This document shows positions 44,895 to 56,600 of a DNA stretch of 64,000 bases, piece after piece. The stretch comes from Bifidobacterium sp. Lineage in GTDB: Bacteria > Actinomycetota > Actinomycetes > Actinomycetales > Bifidobacteriaceae. Location: the NCBI RefSeq assembly GCF_022647885.1, contig NZ_JALCLM010000001.1, forward strand, positions 2,030,610 through 2,094,609. The letters are read 5' to 3'. The position numbers were made by a program, and so were the translations under genes. The notes below the pieces were generated by a model. It was given only the letters and a program-made list of their open reading frames with translations, was not told the origin of the DNA and did not search any database. Each line of letters opens with the position of its first letter. Positions within the stretch are counted from its first letter, which is position 1.

Positions 44895-46079
44895 ATGAAA
44901 ACATCAACATACGGCTGGGCGATGAAGTTCTCTTTGCTGTCGATATCCATGCTCTTAACCTCATACAATGCCATCGCCGGAGCATTACCTGCCCTTATTC
45001 AGCAGTTTCCAGAGCAATCTCGAACCAATGTGGAGCTATTAACTACTGCTCCGACTTGCGCAATGATTGTGATGATTATTGTTTCTGGATTACTGGCTAA
45101 ATCAGTAAGCGACCGCACTCTGGTAGTTACCGGTATTTCAATAGCCACCATATTCGGTATCATTCCCTTCTTCATGACTAACAATTTCTGGTTGATTATG
45201 GCCTCACGCATCGGTTTGGGCATCGGTCTCGGTCTCATTAATTCCTTGGCTGTAAGCATGATTGGCAAATATTTTTCAGGAGAAGAACGTGCCACACTGA
45301 TGGGCTTCCGCAGCGCTTTTGTATCCTTGGGACAGGCCACATTAACACTGATTGCAGGTTTCCTACTCAATATGGGCTGGCACGGACCGTTCCTGCTGTA
45401 CCTATTGGCAATTCCTGTATTGATACTCTTTGTGTCTTTCGTGCCCAAAGAACCAGTACAACGCACTTCTGAAGCAGTTTCTGATCCAGGTGACAAGCAG
45501 CATATTAACGGGTCGATTTTGGTAATAACTGTATTCCTATTTTTCACAGTCACGATGTATACAGGTGTGACTGTCAGGTTATCTTCGATCATTACCGCCT
45601 CAGGCTTCGGCAGTATGCAACAGGCCAGTACACTGCTGAGCGTTATGGTATTTTGCGGGATGCTGATGGGATTCGCCTTCGGCAGGGTTCATCGTGCACT
45701 CAAACGCCAAACACTGACCCTTGGCGTGGTGTTCCTTGCCGTCGCTTGCTATATCGTGTATTTTGCCCCCAATTTCCCGATTCTGTGCATAGGTGCGCTG
45801 ATAGCAGGTTTGTCATACCCAACAATGATCGCCTACTGCTTCAACAAAATTAACGAAGTCTGCCCACCACACTCGTTAAATCTATGTACTTCAGTGGTGT
45901 TAGTAGGCTGTAACCTCAGTATTTTCACAGCTCCGTACATGCTGAAACTTGCTGCCATGGTCACTTCTTCCGACGCTTTGCAATCGCCCTTCATCGTCTA
46001 TGGTCTACTAATGACCGCTCTTGCCCTTGGATACGGCTTGTGGTTCGCACGACGCAAACCGCAAGGGATAGAATCATAG
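44895..46079 (+). CDS. MFS transporter (CynX/NimT or sugar-phosphate-like)
   Basis: 394 residues with twelve hydrophobic segments and a short central loop near residues 185-200. The first segment has SMLLTSYNAIAGALPALIQ. SRIGLGIGLGLINSLAVS lies in segment 4, and FSGEERATLMGFRSAFVSLG follows. It resembles bacterial MFS carriers for anions or drugs; the substrate is unknown. GGGAG three bases before ATG 44895 supports the start. A 63-residue membrane protein gene follows 56 bases later and may share the transcript. Confidence 0.82.
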   Translation: MKTSTYGWAMKFSLLSISMLLTSYNAIAGALPALIQQFPEQSRTNVELLTTAPTCAMIVMIIVSGLLAKSVSDRTLVVTGISIATIFGIIPFFMTNNFWLIMASRIGLGIGLGLINSLAVSMIGKYFSGEERATLMGFRSAFVSLGQATLTLIAGFLLNMGWHGPFLLYLLAIPVLILFVSFVPKEPVQRTSEAVSDPGDKQHINGSILVITVFLFFTVTMYTGVTVRLSSIITASGFGSMQQASTLLSVMVFCGMLMGFAFGRVHRALKRQTLTLGVVFLAVACYIVYFAPNFPILCIGALIAGLSYPTMIAYCFNKINEVCPPHSLNLCTSVVLVGCNLSIFTAPYMLKLAAMVTSSDALQSPFIVYGLLMTALALGYGLWFARRKPQGIES

Positions 46080-46135
46080 CAATGAGAATAGGCGGTGACT
46101 GTCGCCACAGTAGTCACCGAAGTTAGGGGCATCTG

Positions 46136-46327
46136 ATGTCTTGGGGAACTATCATTACCATCGTTGTAATTGCTGCGATTTCTATAGTGTTGTCCATATT
46201 TTTCAGCGTTAAACGACGCTTAGACAAGAAGTCGCAATCGGAGCCAAATCCTGAACTACGTCAGGCTTATCAAGAAATTCGTAGGCAGATTGACCAAGGT
46301 CACGCTGCCTCTGGACGTTTCTTGTAA
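46136..46327 (+). CDS. Small single-span membrane protein
   Basis: 63 residues: a hydrophobic span (residues 3-24, WGTIITIVVIAAISIVLSIF), then a basic KRRLDKK stop-transfer and an amphipathic C-terminal helix (PELRQAYQEIRRQIDQ). AGGGG lies six bases before the ATG. No family recognised. Orientation would be N-out, C-in by the positive-inside rule. Confidence 0.6.
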   Translation: MSWGTIITIVVIAAISIVLSIFFSVKRRLDKKSQSEPNPELRQAYQEIRRQIDQGHAASGRFL

Positions 46328-46369
46328 AAACTGCATTTTTGCAGCATGACCACAGTACCCTTCAAAAGT

Positions 46370-46720
46370 TCATGCCCATACGGGCTGGTCGGTATCAGGA
46401 GGAGCACCAATTTCGGATATCGCTTGATCTATTGATGCTTGAACGGTGAGATGTGCGGCGTCGATTCTATCCAGTCGAAACCATCTGATGGCCTGCTTCT
46501 GATGACAATATGCAACGAGATAACAGATACCAAAAGTTTTACCCAACAATTGTGGGTCAACGCGGCGCTCAGTCGCATGTCCATTCAAATCTGTATAACG
46601 CATGGATACAGTACGTCTCGTTGCCAACGCATTTTCAAGTATCCGCTGTACTTGCGCATTGACACGCTGTTCTTCCTCAGTGTAGTTAATCCATACTCTT
46701 CCCGCTAAACGTTGTGCTCG
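46370..46720 (-). pseudogene. Remnant of a WYL-domain transcriptional regulator
   Basis: The frame is open from a TGA at 46723-46721 and reads RAQRLAGRVWINYTEEEQR, then ILENALATRRTVSMRYTDLNG, VDPQLLGKTFGICYLVAYC and IRWFRLDRI. That is the C-terminal WYL ligand-binding domain of YafY/PafBC-like regulators. The N-terminal helix-turn-helix is absent and only a TTG at 46627 could start translation. I take it as a decayed gene. Confidence 0.6.
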
Positions 46721-46870
46721 TCACCGCAGGTTTCCAGAGAGTCCATACATTTTTCACAGCATGTTGAATATGTTACCGAGATGTTGAAGGCTGTTCACAC
46801 ACCGGTGGTCTTGGTAGCGCATAGCGGTGCAGGCGCTGTTGCCACAGCGGTGGCAGCGCGGATCATGTAA
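46711..46870 (+). pseudogene. Fragment of an alpha/beta-hydrolase gene
   Basis: From 46711 the plus strand reads, without a stop, to TAA 46868-46870; its last 29 codons from ATG 46781 are MLKAVHTPVVLVAHSGAGAV followed by ATAVAARIM. VLVAHSGAG is the nucleophile elbow of alpha/beta hydrolases. No flanking part of such an enzyme is present. It overlaps the left end of the WYL remnant on the other strand. Confidence 0.45.
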
Positions 46871-46936
46871 GTATCGGAATGAATAGCCTGGCAATACTCA
46901 CATGACCACCCACATTTGCATGCTGTTGCTCACTGA

Positions 46937-48565
46937 TTACTGTGACAGTCTCGTGGCCCACTCCTGCAACTGCTTAGCCTGATTCTGTCGGATCACAGAG
47001 AATCGTAGTTCAGACTCCCCAGAGTAGACAAAAAGCGGCATGGTCATCCGCTCTATTCCCCGACGTTGGCGCATCCACGATGTCTGCCTCTGCACACTCT
47101 GGATTCTCGATCTTCGAGTAACCACCCAGAACAGAGCGAAACCCCGTGCACCCGAGACAACGATTCGATGGTCGTCCAGTAACTGGAATCCTTCGTATCT
47201 TCCCCGCAGCCAACGTAACAAACTCCACAAAGCACCGAGAATCAGAGGAAGTAACGCCCACCACAGCAATATTTCTTCATGCTTGATTACTGCGAATAGT
47301 ACAACCGACAGCACGGCCAATGTCGTCGTTACCCAAGGCACAAATAGTAGATATCGTGTCAGATGACGAGCAGTGCGTTGTACATGAGGATTGGGAATGT
47401 CCCATTGAGGCAACACTCGTGCAAGCGTATCAATGAGTTCTCGCTGTCTGATGACTGGCAATACACTGATGCTAGTGGAGTCTCCGTCGTCGTCTTCACC
47501 GTGTGAGGCGCTGAGTGCCAGAGTGACAGAATTCAAGTGCAACATGCGACGAATCACTGATTGTTGAATGCCTACGCTCTGGATTCTGTCTACAGGAACA
47601 GTCACTCTTCGCCTGGTCATCAGCCCGCGAACGATGACCAAATCATCCTCTCTGCGCCACACTTCAAAACCATAAAATTGCAGCATACTGTTGGCCACAC
47701 TCACCAACATGATCGAAACCACCAAAAATAGCACCAGCAATATCACCACGAGCACTCCACCCCTGAGAAAACTGCTTACCGTGCTCGCCGCTTCGTCGAA
47801 AAGCTGCTCTGAAACCACGTCTCTGACTCTGTCAAACAGTCCGAACAACGCCACAATTGCAGCAAGAAACCGTAAATCGGTGAGAGCGTACAACAAGATA
47901 TCTGAGGTCGAAGCTCTGTAGAGTCTTGTACCTTGCACCTGAGCCTGTTCAGGCTGTTGTACGCCCTCAGTTGATGCACTACCTCCGGCAGGCAGAGTCT
48001 CTGCAGAAAACTCTTCATGCGTTGCAGCACTATCTAAGCGAGACGAGTGTGATGCATTCCTCAAATGCTCAAGCTCATACTGCACCTTGGATGGCACCGC
48101 TTTGAGCAACATATCAGCGGAGGTTATTCCTGCACTAGCAATGTTGAGCTTTACCACCGAAAACGGTTTGTAATAGAAGGGCTCATCACTACTTATCGCA
48201 TGAATATGCGAGTAGGCGATAATATTGTGCTTACGCACTACGATGCCAGAATGGTATTCAACTGATTCGCCGGTCAAACGGTATTTAGTGTTGAGATAAC
48301 TCAGCAACGGAGCAATAACGCAAGCGCAGAGCACTATGGCCGTACCGACGGCCCAGATTGTCCAACGTGGCGGATTAAAGCGAAAAAGAATCACCGCAAC
48401 TGCAATAATCAACGATACGCTGCTTTTGATGCCATCTATAGCATCTACAACCAACGCCAAAGGATGCAGCAGCCGCCAATCCCCAATCTGTTGATTGCCT
48501 TGGTCAGACTGGTTGTCCTGGTCAGACAGTTCATCCTGGCTTATATTCGCTGTTTGCATGCTCAC
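46937..48565 (-). CDS. Membrane protein with bacterial PH domains (YdbT-like)
   Basis: 542 residues. Two transmembrane pairs open and divide the protein (about residues 45-90 and 225-290), with further spans near 415-455. Three PH-like (DUF304) segments can be seen: LTGESVEYHSGIVVRKHNII, FEVWRREDDLVIVRGLMTRR with VPVDRIQSVGIQQS, and LLDDHRIVVSGARG with SRIQSVQRQTSW. This is the YdbT layout. A low-complexity stretch (residues 185-215) separates the first two. GTG 48565 overlaps the stop of the upstream YdbS-like gene as GTGA, so the pair is coupled. The function is unknown; B. subtilis homologues are linked to resistance to antimicrobial peptides. Confidence 0.82.
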   Translation of the reverse strand: MSMQTANISQDELSDQDNQSDQGNQQIGDWRLLHPLALVVDAIDGIKSSVSLIIAVAVILFRFNPPRWTIWAVGTAIVLCACVIAPLLSYLNTKYRLTGESVEYHSGIVVRKHNIIAYSHIHAISSDEPFYYKPFSVVKLNIASAGITSADMLLKAVPSKVQYELEHLRNASHSSRLDSAATHEEFSAETLPAGGSASTEGVQQPEQAQVQGTRLYRASTSDILLYALTDLRFLAAIVALFGLFDRVRDVVSEQLFDEAASTVSSFLRGGVLVVILLVLFLVVSIMLVSVANSMLQFYGFEVWRREDDLVIVRGLMTRRRVTVPVDRIQSVGIQQSVIRRMLHLNSVTLALSASHGEDDDGDSTSISVLPVIRQRELIDTLARVLPQWDIPNPHVQRTARHLTRYLLFVPWVTTTLAVLSVVLFAVIKHEEILLWWALLPLILGALWSLLRWLRGRYEGFQLLDDHRIVVSGARGFALFWVVTRRSRIQSVQRQTSWMRQRRGIERMTMPLFVYSGESELRFSVIRQNQAKQLQEWATRLSQ

Positions 48566-49155
48566 AGGTCTGCCTTTTCAATACGAACCTTGGCAGTGAT
48601 TTGGCTCACCACGCTTAGGGCATCATCAACGTCCAAGGCATCGATGGTGTGCGAGCCTACAGCTGTATGAACTTCAACGGACATAAGAGAGAATGCACGT
48701 AGCAATGGACCTTGCTTCGTCTCCACATGTTGAACGCGGCTATAGGGAACCACTGTCAGATTTCGAAAGAACCAACCCTTGCGGATTGAGACTTCGTGTT
48801 CGCCAAGAATGAATCGATTCACAGCATATTCGTATCTCGACAGGAATGGTCGCACCACAAGATCAAGAATTGAAAGGATAGCAGCCACACATACAATTAC
48901 TCGTTGCCAAAAACCCCACCACCCAATATGTATCAATATTCCGGCCGCAACTGCGCAGATAAGCAACACCACAATATCTGAAATCGCAGAGGACAGAAAC
49001 CATACACGTATTACTCTGCGTGGAAGCCTATTCCAGCGTTCCTCATTATCCCAATCTGTATATTCCGCTTGCAATTGCTGAGAATCTTCAACATTTCTAT
49101 TGAAATCAGCACTGTTATCCTGATACAAATACCCAACTCCTCTGAGTCGCGACAC
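48562..49155 (-). CDS. Membrane protein with one bacterial PH domain (YdbS-like)
   Basis: 197 residues. Acidic N-terminus, two membrane segments (about residues 52-72 and 80-100), then one PH/DUF304 domain: YAVNRFILGEHEVSIRKGWF, PYSRVQHVETKQGP and VEVHTAVGSHTIDALD. This is the companion of YdbT in the two-gene ydbS-ydbT module. GTG 49155 lacks a ribosome binding site; a TTG nine codons on follows AGAGGAG and could be the true start. The 327-base gap upstream holds a long inverted repeat and the rpoC terminator. Confidence 0.8.
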   Translation of the reverse strand: MSRLRGVGYLYQDNSADFNRNVEDSQQLQAEYTDWDNEERWNRLPRRVIRVWFLSSAISDIVVLLICAVAAGILIHIGWWGFWQRVIVCVAAILSILDLVVRPFLSRYEYAVNRFILGEHEVSIRKGWFFRNLTVVPYSRVQHVETKQGPLLRAFSLMSVEVHTAVGSHTIDALDVDDALSVVSQITAKVRIEKADL

Positions 49156-49229
49156 GATTGATTCGTGTATCTGTGACTTTTCTCCCGCATTAACCCTAAC
49201 AGTCGCAATTCTTGAGGCCGAATTCTCAT

Positions 49230-49335
49230 TGTGTAGGGATTTTCAAATAGAACGCCAACCAGTAAGAATTACTCCGTTGCAATAACGCCATTCATCTCAG
49301 ACCAAACCATGCTGCAACTTGAAAATCCCTACACA
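49230..49335. repeat. 17-bp perfect inverted repeat enclosing 72 bases
   Basis: TGTGTAGGGATTTTCAA (49230-49246) and its exact complement TTGAAAATCCCTACACA (49319-49335). The interior has no strong structure. It resembles a small mobile-element or long-hairpin layout, and lies between the rpoC terminator and the YdbS-like gene. Confidence 0.7.
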
Positions 49336-49400
49336 AACGGATATCCAGATACTGATAGCTAGCAATATCCCACGAAAAATGGTGTTTTACCACACACAAA

Positions 49401-49436
49401 AGGGGTCTGATTGCGTGTACACGCAATCAGACCCCT
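49401..49436 (-). terminator. rpoC terminator (36-bp perfect palindrome)
   Basis: AGGGGTCTGATTGCGTGT followed at once by its complement (49419-49436). On the minus strand it is followed by TTTTGTGTG. It lies 47 bases after the rpoC stop. Confidence 0.85.
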
Positions 49437-49482
49437 GCAATCACCAACCCACCCAACAGCGAATCAGTGTCACTCTCGTATT

Positions 49483-52400
49483 TTAGAGAGCTGTGTCACT
49501 TGGCGTTGTATCATCAGTGCCGCCTAGTCCGGACTGACCTCCCTGGTCATTGAGGAAGTCATCAGGATTGAAGTCATCTCCGAGCTTGAGATCCCCAAAA
49601 TCAATATTGGAGAAATCAACATCACTCAAATCTGCATCACTCAAGTCGACATCACTTCCGTCACCACCCAAGCCGAAGTTTGGATAGATCGTGTCACGAA
49701 TAGCCTTATCTGGCTCCACAACAGCATTGTGATAACGAGCAAGTCCAGTTCCAGCAGGAATGAGCTTACCAATGATGACGTTCTCCTTAAGACCCTTCAA
49801 ATCATCAACCTTCTGGCTCAACGAAGCTTCTGTGAGCACACGAGTTGTCTCCTGGAAGGATGCCGCAGAGAGCCATGAATCAGTCGCCAGGGAAGCCTTG
49901 GTAATACCCATCAGCTCAGGACGACCAGCCGCCGGACGACCGCCATTCTTCACAGCTTTGATGTTCGCAGCCTTGAATCGTGACTGATCAGCCAGCTCGC
50001 CTGGGAGCAGGTCGGTGTCGCCAGAATCAATCACCGTCACGCGGCGAAGCATCTGGTGGACGATAACCTCAATATGCTTATCGTGGATATCCACACCCTG
50101 TGAGCGATATACATTGTGAACCTCTTCCACAATGTTTACCTGAGCTGCACGAGGACCAAGGATTCGCAGGATCTTCTTCGGATCCATTGAACCCTCAATG
50201 AGCTGTGTACCTGCCTCAACTCGATCGCCGTCTTTGACCAGCAAGGGGGCGCGACGAGTCACGGTGTAAGCAATCGGCTCGACTGACGAATCATCGGGGC
50301 TCAGCGTAACCTGACGGCCACGGTCAGTATCCTCAATCTTGATAATTCCTGGGAACTCGGCAATAGGTGCTTCGCCCTTAGGAGTACGAGCTTCGAAAAG
50401 CTCGGTCACACGAGGAAGACCCTGAGTGATATCCGAAGCTGAAGCAACACCACCGGAGTGGAAGGAACGAAGTGTCAACTGAGTACCAGGCTCGCCGATG
50501 GACTGTGCTGCAACAATACCCACTGCCTCACCAACATCAACCAACTTGTTGGTAGCTAGTGACCATCCGTAGCACTTGGCACACACGCCGCGCTTAGATT
50601 CACAGGTCAGCACGGAACGCGCTTTGACTTCCTCAACACCATGAGCTACGAGATCACGTAACACATCCATGGACAGTGCATCACCGCTCTTGTACAGAAC
50701 CGTTTTGCTATCTTTTGGATCTAGCACATCGGAGGAAAGCAGACGGGAGTATGGGCCACCGTCAGCGTTCTTCACGAGCACCAAGTTACCTGCTTCGTCA
50801 CGCTCTGCGACCTTCATCGGCAGACCACGCTTAGTACCGCAATCCTCTTCACGCACAATAACGTCCTGAGAAACATCAACCAGACGACGTGTGAGGTATC
50901 CCGATTCTGCAGTACGTAGTGCCGTATCAGCCAGACCCTTACGAGCACCGTGCTGAGAGATGAAGTACTCCAGCACTGATAGACCATCACGGTAGTTCGA
51001 CTTGACTGGACGAGGAATAATCTCGCCCTTCGGGTTTGCCACAAGACCACGCATACCAGCAATCTGACGAATCTGCATCCAGTTTCCGCGGGCTCCAGAC
51101 TGCACCATGATGTTCACATTGTTGTCAGAAGTGAAGTGCTGCTGCATCGCGTCTGCAACCTTATCGGTGCATTCGGTCCACAGGTTAATCAGCTCTTGAC
51201 GACGTTCTTCATCAGTTAACAGACCCATATCAAACTGTGCATTAACCTTATCGGCTTGCTTCTCGTAGCTCTGCACGATTTCATCGCGCTCAGGTGGCGC
51301 CACGATATCCGAGAATGCCATAGTTACGCCGGACCACGGTGCACGGGTAAAGCCAAGATCCTTGAGCGCATCAAGGGTAGCTGCAACCTGTGCTGTGGAG
51401 TAGCGGGTAGCGATGTCATCAACGATGCCAGCAAGCTTGCCTTTAGCAACCTGCTCATTAATGAAGGGGTAGTTAGTTGGCAGAGTTTCATTGAACAGAA
51501 TGCGTCCGTAGCTAGTGGCGAAGAGGTATGAGCCATCGCTCAGACGCTCTTCCTTCACTACATCTGGGCTGCCTGGCTCTGGGTCTACAACCTTGAGTTC
51601 GCTTGGTTCCCAATTCTTTGAAGGTACAAAATCGGAAGCCACTCGAATGAGTACCTTCGACTGCATCTCGATTTCGCCGAGATCCAAGGCCATATGCGCC
51701 TCAGCGAGAGTGCTGAAGATACGTCCCTGTCCCTTGGCTCCGTCCTTACCAGTAGTCAAGTAATAGAGACCCAGAATCATATCCTGAGAAGGCATAGTCA
51801 CCGTGTGACCATCAGCTGGCTTAAGAATATTGTCAGATGCCATCATCAACGAGCGTGCCTCGGCTTGTGCCTCAGCGCTCAAAGGAAGATGGACTGCCAT
51901 CTGGTCACCATCGAAGTCGGCGTTGAAAGCAGCGCAAGCCAGAGGTGGAAGATGAATTGCCTTACCTTCAACCAAAATCGGCTCGAAGGCCTGTATGCCC
52001 AGACGATGCAGTGTAGGTGCACGGTTCAGCAGTACAGGGTGCTCTGAAATGACCTCTTCAAGCACACCCCACACTTCGGCATCGCCACGGTCAACCAAAC
52101 GCTTGGCACTCTTCATATTCTGCGCATAGTTCAAATCCACCAAACGCTTAATAACGAAGGGCTTGAACAATTCCAATGCCATTGGCTTTGGCAGACCACA
52201 CTGATGCATACGCAGGCTAGGTCCAACCACGATCACCGAACGACCTGAATAATCGACGCGCTTACCGAGCAGGTTCTGACGGAAACGTCCCTGCTTGCCT
52301 TTGAGCATATCGGAAAGAGACTTGAGCGGACGATTAGAAGCACCGGTAACAGGGCGTCCACGGCGACCATTATCGAAGAGTGAATCCACAGCTTCCTGCA

Positions 52401-53523
52401 GCATTCGCTTCTCGTTGTTGAGCATAATCTCAGGAGCACCTAGCTCGATAAGACGCTTCAAACGGTTGTTACGGTTGATAACACGACGGTATAGATCGTT
52501 GAGATCAGAAGTCGCGAATCGTCCACCATCAAGCTGCACCATAGGACGTAGATCAGGAGGGATAACTGGAACAACATCCAAAACCATAGCCTCAGGACTA
52601 TTGCCATTGGATAGGAAGGCGTTAACAACTTTCAGACGCTTGAGAGCACGAGCTTTACGCTGGCCAGTACCTGTCTCAATCTCCTCGCGAAGTTCCTTCG
52701 ACGATGATTCAAGATCAAATGCCTGTAGACGCTTCTTAATAGCTTCTGCGCCCATGCAACCTTCGAAGTAATCGCCGTAACGATCCTCCATTTCACGCCA
52801 CAGATCGACATCACCTTCCATGTCGCCTGGCTTAAGGCTCTTAAAGCGGTCGAATACGGCACTCAAACGCTGAATTTGATCGTCATAGCGCTGGCGGATT
52901 GAAGCCATGTCGCGCTCTGCGCCGTTTCGCAGTTTGGACTTCACAGCACCCTTGGCTTCTCCTGAAGCCTCAAGCTCTGCCAAGTCTTCTTCGATTTTCT
53001 TAGCGCGTTTCTCAATCTCGTTATCGCGCGCCTTCTCGAGATGATTAATCTCAGTATCGAACTCATCCTGAAGATCTGGAAGATCTTGATGACGCTGATC
53101 CTCATCAACTTTCGTCACCATATACGCAGCGAAGTAGATAACCTTTTCTAGATCCTTCGGCGCAATATCCAGAAGGTATCCCAGACGCGACGGCACACCT
53201 TTGAAGAACCAAATGTGAGTCACAGGAGCAGCTAGCTCGATGTGTCCCATACGCTCACGACGCACGCGCGAACGGGTGACTTCAACACCGCAGCGTTCGC
53301 AGACGATGCCTTTGAAACGAACACGCTTGTATTTGCCACAAGCACATTCCCAATCGCGTGTAGGTCCAAAGATTTGTTCTCCGAACAGACCGTCCTTCTC
53401 AGGCTTCAAAGTACGGTAATTAATAGTTTCAGGCTTCTTTACCTCACCGAAGCTCCAGCTGCGGATATCCTCTGCCGTAGCCAGGCCGATTCTCAGTTTG
53501 TCAAATGCGTTGACGTCCAGCAC
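49483..53523 (-). CDS. rpoC: DNA-directed RNA polymerase subunit beta'
   Basis: 1346 residues. The N-terminal zinc ribbon [20 protein letters not shown] lies near residue 60. The active-site motif [14 protein letters not shown] is near residue 533, with the three magnesium-binding Asp. The bridge helix and trigger-loop region follow ([20 protein letters not shown]), and the second zinc site [16 protein letters not shown] lies in the C-terminal third. The tail (residues 1290-1346) is acidic with repeated [17 protein letters not shown]-like units. ATG 53523 starts 99 bases after the rpoB stop. The usual rpoB-rpoC transcript; the terminator is at 49401. Confidence 0.98.
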   Translation of the reverse strand: MLDVNAFDKLRIGLATAEDIRSWSFGEVKKPETINYRTLKPEKDGLFGEQIFGPTRDWECACGKYKRVRFKGIVCERCGVEVTRSRVRRERMGHIELAAPVTHIWFFKGVPSRLGYLLDIAPKDLEKVIYFAAYMVTKVDEDQRHQDLPDLQDEFDTEINHLEKARDNEIEKRAKKIEEDLAELEASGEAKGAVKSKLRNGAERDMASIRQRYDDQIQRLSAVFDRFKSLKPGDMEGDVDLWREMEDRYGDYFEGCMGAEAIKKRLQAFDLESSSKELREEIETGTGQRKARALKRLKVVNAFLSNGNSPEAMVLDVVPVIPPDLRPMVQLDGGRFATSDLNDLYRRVINRNNRLKRLIELGAPEIMLNNEKRMLQEAVDSLFDNGRRGRPVTGASNRPLKSLSDMLKGKQGRFRQNLLGKRVDYSGRSVIVVGPSLRMHQCGLPKPMALELFKPFVIKRLVDLNYAQNMKSAKRLVDRGDAEVWGVLEEVISEHPVLLNRAPTLHRLGIQAFEPILVEGKAIHLPPLACAAFNADFDGDQMAVHLPLSAEAQAEARSLMMASDNILKPADGHTVTMPSQDMILGLYYLTTGKDGAKGQGRIFSTLAEAHMALDLGEIEMQSKVLIRVASDFVPSKNWEPSELKVVDPEPGSPDVVKEERLSDGSYLFATSYGRILFNETLPTNYPFINEQVAKGKLAGIVDDIATRYSTAQVAATLDALKDLGFTRAPWSGVTMAFSDIVAPPERDEIVQSYEKQADKVNAQFDMGLLTDEERRQELINLWTECTDKVADAMQQHFTSDNNVNIMVQSGARGNWMQIRQIAGMRGLVANPKGEIIPRPVKSNYRDGLSVLEYFISQHGARKGLADTALRTAESGYLTRRLVDVSQDVIVREEDCGTKRGLPMKVAERDEAGNLVLVKNADGGPYSRLLSSDVLDPKDSKTVLYKSGDALSMDVLRDLVAHGVEEVKARSVLTCESKRGVCAKCYGWSLATNKLVDVGEAVGIVAAQSIGEPGTQLTLRSFHSGGVASASDITQGLPRVTELFEARTPKGEAPIAEFPGIIKIEDTDRGRQVTLSPDDSSVEPIAYTVTRRAPLLVKDGDRVEAGTQLIEGSMDPKKILRILGPRAAQVNIVEEVHNVYRSQGVDIHDKHIEVIVHQMLRRVTVIDSGDTDLLPGELADQSRFKAANIKAVKNGGRPAAGRPELMGITKASLATDSWLSAASFQETTRVLTEASLSQKVDDLKGLKENVIIGKLIPAGTGLARYHNAVVEPDKAIRDTIYPNFGLGGDGSDVDLSDADLSDVDFSNIDFGDLKLGDDFNPDDFLNDQGGQSGLGGTDDTTPSDTAL

Positions 53524-53622
53524 TCTATGTCCTGTCTTTCGCTTGTTACTGCTTGTACGTTCTTAAGGGGCTGTGCGGGTGGGTTGTGTATCCCTTCACC
53601 CGCACGCCATATGAACCTGCGT

Positions 53623-56600
53623 TCAGCGGTATTCCGGTTCTGAATCATTCGATGACATTGCAGCACCCGCATCTGGCCTTGCGCCGATGTTGAAACCGAG
53701 GTCATTTGATGCAGAGGCCGGATCGTCGTCCTCATCCTTCATGTCAATGGCTACACCTTCGGCATTGAGCACTTCGACATTGAGAGACAGAGACTGCATT
53801 TCCTTAAGCAGCACCCTGAAGGACTCTGGAATACCTGCAGGAGGAAGGTTGTCACCCTTTACGATGGCCCCATAGACGCGCACACGCCCGTCAACATCAT
53901 CAGACTTGGTAGTCATCATTTCGTGCAGCGTGTAGGCGGCACCATAAGCCTCGAGTGCCCACACCTCCATCTCGCCGAAACGCTGTCCACCGAACTGAGC
54001 TTTACCACCAAGTGGCTGCTGGGTAATCATCGAGTAAGGACCAGTTGAACGTGCGTGGATTTTATCGTCCACGAGGTGGTGGAGCTTCAGCATGTACATG
54101 TAGCCCACCGAAATTGGCTTAGTGAAAGGCTCACCGGTACGGCCGTCATACAACACAGCCTTGCCGTGGTCTCCTACAAGATGCTCACCATCACGGTTTG
54201 GCAATGTGGTTGTCAGCAGACCGTGCAGCGCATCCTGACGGACACCATCAAAGACTGGTGAAGCGACAGGAGTGTCTGGGTCGGCCTTCTCAGCGCCTGC
54301 TGGGATGTGTTTCTTCCACTCTGCCTCGAGATTCGGATCGAGGTTGATATCCCATCCTGCATGAGCAATCCATCCAAGATGCAGCTCAAGAACCTGTCCG
54401 AGGTTCATTCGGCTTGGCACACCCAATGGGTTGAGCATGATGTCGATAGGAGTACCATCCGGCAGGAATGGCATATCTTCTTCCGGCAGGATACGTGAGA
54501 TAACACCCTTGTTGCCGTGACGGCCTGAGAGCTTATCACCCTGAGTAATCTTGCGGTGCTGCGCGATATATACGCGAATCATTTGATTTACACCGTTTGG
54601 CAGCTCGTCGCCATCTTCTTCGGCATCCTCGCGTGATACCTCTTTGACTGCAATAACAGTTCCAGTCTCACCGTGAGGCACTCGGAGCGACGTATCGCGA
54701 ACTTCGCGGCTCTTCTCACCAAATATGGCGCGGAGCAGTCGTTCTTCAGGGGTCAACTCAGTTTCGCCCTTCGGAGTGACCTTACCCACGAGAATATCGC
54801 CAGCTTCAATTTCAGCACCGATGCGAATCACGCCACGCTCATCAAGGTTAGCGACCGCGTCTTCACCAACATTTGGCAAATCGCGAGTAATTTCCTCGGA
54901 GCCCAGCTTCGTCTCACGAGCATCGATTTCGTATTCTTCGATGTGAATCGAGCTCAGCGTATCGTCCTGAACCAGACGCTGAGAAATAATCACAGCATCC
55001 TCGTAGTTGTAGCCATTCCAAGGCATGAATGCTACCAACAGATTCTTGCCGAGAGCCATCTCACCGTTTTGAGTGGCAGGACCATCAGCTAGCACTGAAC
55101 CAGCTTCAACACGTTCACCATCTTTAATCGTTGGCACTTGGTTGTAGCAGGTGGTCTGGTTGGAACGTTGGAACTTGGAAAGCTTATAGCTTGACTGAGT
55201 ACCGTCGTCGTTCAGGACGCGAATGATGTCACCAGAAACGTAAGTGACTACACCTGGCTTGTCAGCCAAAATCACATCGCCTGAATCAACTGCAGCACGC
55301 CATTCAGAGCCTGTTCCCACCAGCGGACGCTCAGACTTAATGAGTGGAACTGCCTGACGCTGCATGTTGGTCCCCATCAGTGCTCGGTGGCCCTCATCAT
55401 GCTCTAGGAAGGGAATCAGCGAAGCACCCAGCGAAACCATCTGACGTGGAGAAACATCCATGTAGTCGACCTGCTCGACCGGCACATCCTCTGCTTCACC
55501 CTCACTGTCTCGCACCAAAGCTGTGGACTCGACCAGATGACCCTTGTCGTCAATAATCTGGTTGGCCTGAGCAATCACATGCTCAGCCTCTTGATCGGCA
55601 GTCATGTAGGTAATCTCATCAGTCAGCTGACCATTGTCTACCTTGCGGTATGGGGTCTCGATGAATCCGAAGGGATTGATACGACCGAAGGTAGCCAGTG
55701 AGCCAATCAGACCAATGTTCGGTCCTTCAGGGGACTCGATTGGGCACATACGACCAAAGTGAGAGGGGTGAACGTCTCGCACTTCCATCGAAGCGCGGTC
55801 GCGGGAAAGGCCGCCAGGGCCCAGAGCGGACAGACGACGCTTATTGGTCACACCTGCAAGTGGGTTGTTCTGATCCATGAACTGCGAGAGCTGCGAGGTT
55901 CCGAAGAATTCCTTGATTGTCGCGTTCACTGGACGGATGTTAATCAACGACTGTGGGGTGATAGCTTCCGCATCTTGAGTAGTCATACGTTCACGAACCA
56001 CACGCTCCATACGGGATAGACCTGTACGCAGCTGATTCTGAATGAGCTCGCCGACCTGACGGATACGACGGTTACCGAAGTGATCGATATCGTCCACATC
56101 CACGCGCAGATCAACAGCTTCTCCGTTACGTGAACCAGGGAAAGTCTTGTCTCCAGCGTGCAAAGTTACCAAGTACTTGATGGTGGCGATGATATCGTCG
56201 CGGTTAAGGCTGCGATCGTTAAAATCAGCTTCAAGACCGAGCTTGCGGTTGATCTTGTAGCGGCCAACGCGGGCGAGATCGTAACGCTTCGTATTGAAGT
56301 AGAAGGAATCTAGCAGGTTGCGTCCTGCTTCAGGAGTTGCGGTGTCTGAAGGACGAATCTTGCGATACAGATCAGTTAATGCTGCATCCTGATTGTCGAT
56401 GGACTCCTTTTCCAAAGCATCCAACACCAGTGGATATCCTTGGAAGGACTCTTTGATTTCAGACTTGGTCATGCCAATGGCTTCGAGGAACACGATGGCG
56501 GACTGCTTACGCTTACGGTCAACACGTACGCCTAGGACATCACGCTTATCGATTTCAAACTCAAGCCATGCTCCGCGGCTTGGAATAATTTTCGCTCCGA

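Larger units (their letters stand above)
49156..49482. other. Intergenic region between rpoC and the YdbS-like gene
   Basis: 327 bases without a gene. It contains the rpoC terminator (49401-49436) and the 17-bp inverted repeat (49230-49335). The promoter of the ydbS-ydbT pair should lie left of 49230 or inside the repeat; no clear boxes are seen. Confidence 0.5.

Noticed and set aside
50669-50869. Short plus-strand frames inside rpoC and rpoB
   Set aside because: All are antisense to highly conserved polymerase segments.
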